A DNA stretch of 64,000 nucleotides from NCBI GenBank assembly GCA_041391745.1, contig JAWKNK010000003.1, positions 62,001-126,000 on the forward strand. The letters run 5' to 3'. The notes beneath the pieces were generated by a model. It was not told where the DNA came from. It saw nothing but the letters and a program-made list of their open reading frames with translations, and did no database searches. The position numbers and the translations under genes are program-made. The stretch is from JAIXWP01 sp041391745. Its GTDB lineage: Bacteria > Bacteroidota > Bacteroidia > Flavobacteriales_D > Sanyastnellaceae. Below are positions 60,424 through 64,000 of this stretch, piece after piece (position 1 is the stretch's first letter; each line of letters begins with the position of its first letter).

Positions 60424-62891
60424 TTGCATTACTCCCTGCAACATATTGCAGACATCACCACTGCTTCCATTTCTGGGAAAATGGAGGAGCGTTCTATCGA
60501 TCAAATCGCGTACGATTCTAGAAAAATAAGCTCCGCTAAAACACACTGTTTTTTTGTATTAAAGGAAAAAATCATAACGGACATTTCTTCATCGAAGAAG
60601 CAATTACAAAAGGTGTTTCCGCTTTTGTAATCGATGAAAAAATTGATATGAATCGCTACCCAAAAGCGATTTTTTTAAACGTAAAAAATACGCTACGTGC
60701 ACTTCAAAAACTTGCACAACATCATCGATCTCAATTCAATCATGATGTGATAGCTATTACGGGCAGCAATGGAAAAACCATTGTCAAAGAATGGATGAAT
60801 CAGTTGTTGGCCTCCAATTTTTTAATTTCAAGAAGTCCGAAAAGTTTCAACTCTCAATTAGGTGTTCCGCTTTCAATATTGGAAATAGAAACCTTCCATA
60901 ACCTGGCTATTATTGAAGCAGGTATTAGCGAGAAGAATGAAATGACTCAACTAGCTTCAATCGTGCAGCCGACCATCGGAGTGTTCACCCTGCTCGGGGA
61001 AGCGCACCAACAAAATTTCGCTTCATTAAAAGAAAAATTAGATGAAAAATTGAAGTTGTTTGAAGCTTGTCACACGCTCATTTTTCCCTCGGATAATGAG
61101 CTGGTTTACGATACCATCCATTCTCAATTTCCAAACAAAAAGCTCATTTCTTTTGGAAAAAAGATTGGTGCTGTTTTTCAAATTATAGAACAAGTTTCAA
61201 CCGAAAGCAACACAAGCGTTCATGCCATTTTTAATGGAAAAAAGATTGAAATACAAATCCCATTTTCAGATCAAGCTTCTGTTCACAACGCGCTCTGTGC
61301 CTATGTCACAGCAGCAACTATTTTAGATAACTCAGCTGCACTTTCTTCAAAACTTCAATTTCTTAATCCCGTGAACATGCGCATGCAATTGATTGCAGGT
61401 GCAGAAAATACGCTACTGATAAATGATGCGTATAGCTCAGACCTCACTTCTCTGGATATAGCGCTCGACTTCATGGAGAAGCATGCAGAAGGTCGAAAAA
61501 AAACATTGATTGTTTCAGACATGGAACAAGCTGGATATCCTGAAGAAGTTTTATACAAAAAAATAATTGATTTTGCAGCCAATCATGGCGTAAGTAAAAT
61601 TATTGGAATCGGCAGTAAAATCAGCACTTTCCAAACTTCCTTTCCTCTAGAAAGCAAATTTTATACGAGCACGCAAGAAGCAATTCAAAATATAAAACCG
61701 AACGATCATTCGGGTGAAATTATTCTGATTAAAGGTGCACGAAAATTTGAATTTGAAAAAATAATTTCGGCATTAGAAGATAAAACGCACGAGACTGTTT
61801 TAGAAGTCAATCTCGATGCACTGGCTCAAAATTTTCACCACTATAAAAACAAACTTTCACCTCATGTAAAAATGATGGTGATGGTGAAAGCTTCTGGCTA
61901 TGGAGCTGGAGCAGTGGAAGTGGCTCGGGTACTGGAGTTTTGCAAAGCCGATTACCTAGGAGTAGCATATGTAGATGAAGGAATTTCATTAAGGCAATCA
62001 GGGGTTTCACTGCCGATAATGGTGATGAACTCAGAGTTAAATGCACTCGACAGAATGATCGAATTCAACCTCGAACCTGAGATTTATTCTGAGCGAAGCT
62101 TGGTGGCTTTTGCTGACGCACTAAAGAAGACAAATCGCAAAGAATCCTACCCGATTCACATCAAGCTGGATACGGGAATGAAACGACTTGGTTTTGAACC
62201 GCATCAAGTTGCAAACTTGATTGAGTTGTTGTCGGAGCATTCTAACTTTCACGTCAAATCCATTTTTACGCACCTGGCCGCAACGGATAATCCAAATCAC
62301 GATGCGTTTACAAACAGCCAATTGGATGCATTTGAAGAAATGGCCTTTCAAATCGAGAATGCAATTGGATACCCTGTTATCAAACATGCCGCGAACACCT
62401 CGGGAATTGAGCGTTTCGAACGTGCACAATACAACATGGTGCGACTAGGTATAGGAATTTATGGAATCAGCAATGATTCTGCTGAACAACCAAATCTGCA
62501 TACCGTAGGAGTCTTAAAGACTACCATTTCACAAATAAAAACACTCAAAGTTGGTGAAAGTGTAGGATACAATCGAAACTTTATTGCAAAAGAAGAAATG
62601 CAAATTGCAACCATTCCGCTTGGCTATGCCGATGGACTTCGACGAAATCTGAGCAATGGAAATTGGAGCATAAAAGTGAATCATACGCTTTGCCCAATAG
62701 TGGGCAATGTTTGCATGGACATGACAATGATCGATATCAGCAAAGCTCGCGTTTCGGAAGGAGATGAAGCCATCATTTTTGACGATGCAGATTCACTTTA
62801 TCGATTTGCCCAAGCCTGCCATACCATTCCCTACGAAATATTGACTTCTATTCCTTCTCGCGTCAAGCGCGTTTACATTGGAGAAGTCTAA
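60424..62891 (+). CDS. MurF-alanine racemase fusion, frame-disrupted
   Basis: Bifunctional protein of about 820 residues typical of Bacteroidota. The N-terminal MurF part adds D-Ala-D-Ala to the UDP-MurNAc-tripeptide (ITGSNGKTIVKEW for ATP, NSQLGVPLSIL). The C-terminal alanine racemase has the PLP Lys in MVKASGYGAG and catalytic region ERAQYNMVRLGIGIYG. The first frame from TTG 60424 (HYSLQHIADITTA) shifts near 60560: FVLK is followed by GKNHNGHFFIEEA in another frame, explained by one missing A. MurF is essential, so a sequence error is likely. Makes both the substrate and the ligase step. Confidence 0.92.
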
Positions 62892-62942
62892 TTTTTCGGT
62901 ATGGAAAAATATCCGTAGTTTGTACTCCCATATATGGATAAT

Positions 62943-64000
62943 ATGAAATCATTAATTACCACGTTTTTAGCGTTATTTTTTATCGGCTCACAATTGTTTG
63001 CACAAGAGGCTGCTCGCGTGCAGGGTGAGATTCTTTTAATGACAAAAGAAGGCGCCAACATCGAGCAAATCGTAGCTTCTGTTAATCAAGAAGTAGGTGC
63101 GCTTCCCCAATTGAAAATCAATAAAATTGTAAGCCAGCCAATGCGTACATGGCTTCTTTCATTCAATGAAGATCATATTTCCATGAGAGAAATGCTTTAT
63201 GCTTTGCAAAAAACTGCAGGTGTAAAATTTGCTCAAGTCAATCACATTGTTGCCGATCGCATCGTACCAAACGACCCTTTCTTTTCACAGCAATGGCATC
63301 ACCAAAACAATGGTGATCATGACATTGATTCTGAACTGGCATGGGAAGTTACTACTGGCGGACTTACAGCCACTGGCGATGAAATCGTGGTTTGTGTTGT
63401 TGAAACTGGCGGTGCCAAGTGGGATCAAGCCGATATCGTGGACAACCACTGGACAAACAACCTCGAAATACCTAATAATGGAGTGGATGACGATGGCAAT
63501 GGTTATATCGATGATTACGACGGATGGAATGTTAGCGGAAGCAACGATAATATCGGCACAGGCAATCACGGAACACAAGTGAGTAGCATGATCGGAGCCA
63601 AAGGCGACAACAACACTGGAATTGTTGGTGTCAATTGGGATGTAAAAATCATGCAAGTTCACATGGGTGGAATCAGCGAAAGCAATGTGGTGGCAGCATA
63701 CAGCTATCCACTTGTGATGCGCAAAAAATACAATCAAACAGGTGGCGCAGAAGGCGCGTTTGTGGTAGCCACGAATAGTTCTTGGGGAACCGATTTTGGC
63801 CAGCCAGCAGATGCCCCCATCTGGTGCGCGATGTACGACAGCCTTGGCACATACGGTGTTTTGAGTTGTGGAGCCACGAGCAATAGCAACGTTAACGTAG
63901 ACGCTGTGGGAGACCTTCCAACGGCTTGTCCAAGCGAATTCATGATCTCTGTAACAGCGACTGACGACAATGACGTGAGAACTTTTTCAGGCTACGGTCA
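62943..64000 (+). CDS. S8 subtilase-like secreted protein, 3'-partial, with altered catalytic Asp
   Basis: An open frame from ATG 62943 (MKSLITTFLALFFIGSQLFA) that runs off the window (353 codons seen). Signal peptide, a propeptide-like part (about 25-110), then a subtilase fold with calcium-like NNGVDDDGNGYIDDYDGWN (about 179-197) and the His motif GTGNHGTQVSSM (H209). The strand that normally carries the catalytic Asp reads VVCVVETGGA, with Glu154 in its place. The Ser region lies beyond the end. Probably a T9SS cargo protease or a pseudo-protease. Confidence 0.88.
   Translation, partial: MKSLITTFLALFFIGSQLFAQEAARVQGEILLMTKEGANIEQIVASVNQEVGALPQLKINKIVSQPMRTWLLSFNEDHISMREMLYALQKTAGVKFAQVNHIVADRIVPNDPFFSQQWHHQNNGDHDIDSELAWEVTTGGLTATGDEIVVCVVETGGAKWDQADIVDNHWTNNLEIPNNGVDDDGNGYIDDYDGWNVSGSNDNIGTGNHGTQVSSMIGAKGDNNTGIVGVNWDVKIMQVHMGGISESNVVAAYSYPLVMRKKYNQTGGAEGAFVVATNSSWGTDFGQPADAPIWCAMYDSLGTYGVLSCGATSNSNVNVDAVGDLPTACPSEFMISVTATDDNDVRTFSGYG

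Noticed and set aside
14616..60570. Programmed ribosomal frameshifting as the cause of the many frame breaks
   Set aside because: The sites share no common slippery motif, shift in different directions, and several need two shifts. Indel error or decay is simpler.

Overview
The window is a piece of a Bacteroidota chromosome, most likely a Flavobacteriales-type lineage. Four things show this. There are several very large secreted proteins with a type IX secretion (T9SS) C-terminal sorting domain. The promoters have the TAnnTTTG -7 box typical of the phylum. There are no Shine-Dalgarno sequences. The gene content also fits: a murF-alr fusion, an HU-CCDC81/SPOR protein and a SusC-like TonB receptor. 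Most genes are ordinary housekeeping or cell-surface genes.

Layout. 1-7 kb: aspS (5' end missing), a bacilliredoxin, a zeta-toxin-like kinase with a tiny overlapping partner, gatC, a lipoprotein patch with a gene remnant, plsC and trpS. 7-12 kb: two secreted amidohydrolase-fold proteins and an Nfu-type Fe-S scaffold. 12-18 kb: a DNA-damage-flavoured group made of an XRE-S24 regulator, an alpha/beta hydrolase, a four-helix-bundle gene flanked by inverted repeats, an HMCES/YedK protein with a broken frame, and a short DnaE2-like polymerase. 18-20 kb: a T9SS protein bracketed by two copies of a dispersed repeat with a 24-nt perfect palindrome. 20-24 kb: a sulfur amino acid operon, metY-metX-hom. 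24-31 kb: YceI, an ECF sigma/anti-sigma pair, pth, rplY, prs, a CPBP protease and dusB. 31-41 kb: two paralogous giant T9SS proteins on either side of ispD. 41-48 kb: oligopeptidase B, a HAD phosphatase, HU-CCDC81/SPOR, kdsB and a TonB receptor. 48-56 kb: an SBBP-repeat T9SS protein, a lipoprotein, and a hybrid histidine kinase followed by a REC-SpoIIE phosphatase. 56-64 kb: purH, a DUF2490 protein, a lipoprotein, yebC, tdk, murF-alr and the start of a subtilase-like protein.

The most interesting signal lies at 20014-20335, upstream of metY. After one promoter come two tandem mini-ORFs. Each holds an uninterrupted run of seven Cys/Met codons (CCMMCCM and MMCMCCC; four Cys and three Met in each), and each is followed by its own strong intrinsic terminator. 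The end of each mini-ORF can pair either with its own upstream part or with the 5' arm of the following terminator. This is the layout of a ribosome-mediated transcription attenuator, here duplicated in series and apparently reading Cys/Met supply for the metY-metX-hom operon.

A caution applies to the whole window. At least ten genes carry frame disruptions, including the normally essential kdsB and murF, and the protein on both sides of each break is well conserved. This looks more like indel error in the assembly than real gene decay, so broken genes are annotated over their full reconstructed span.
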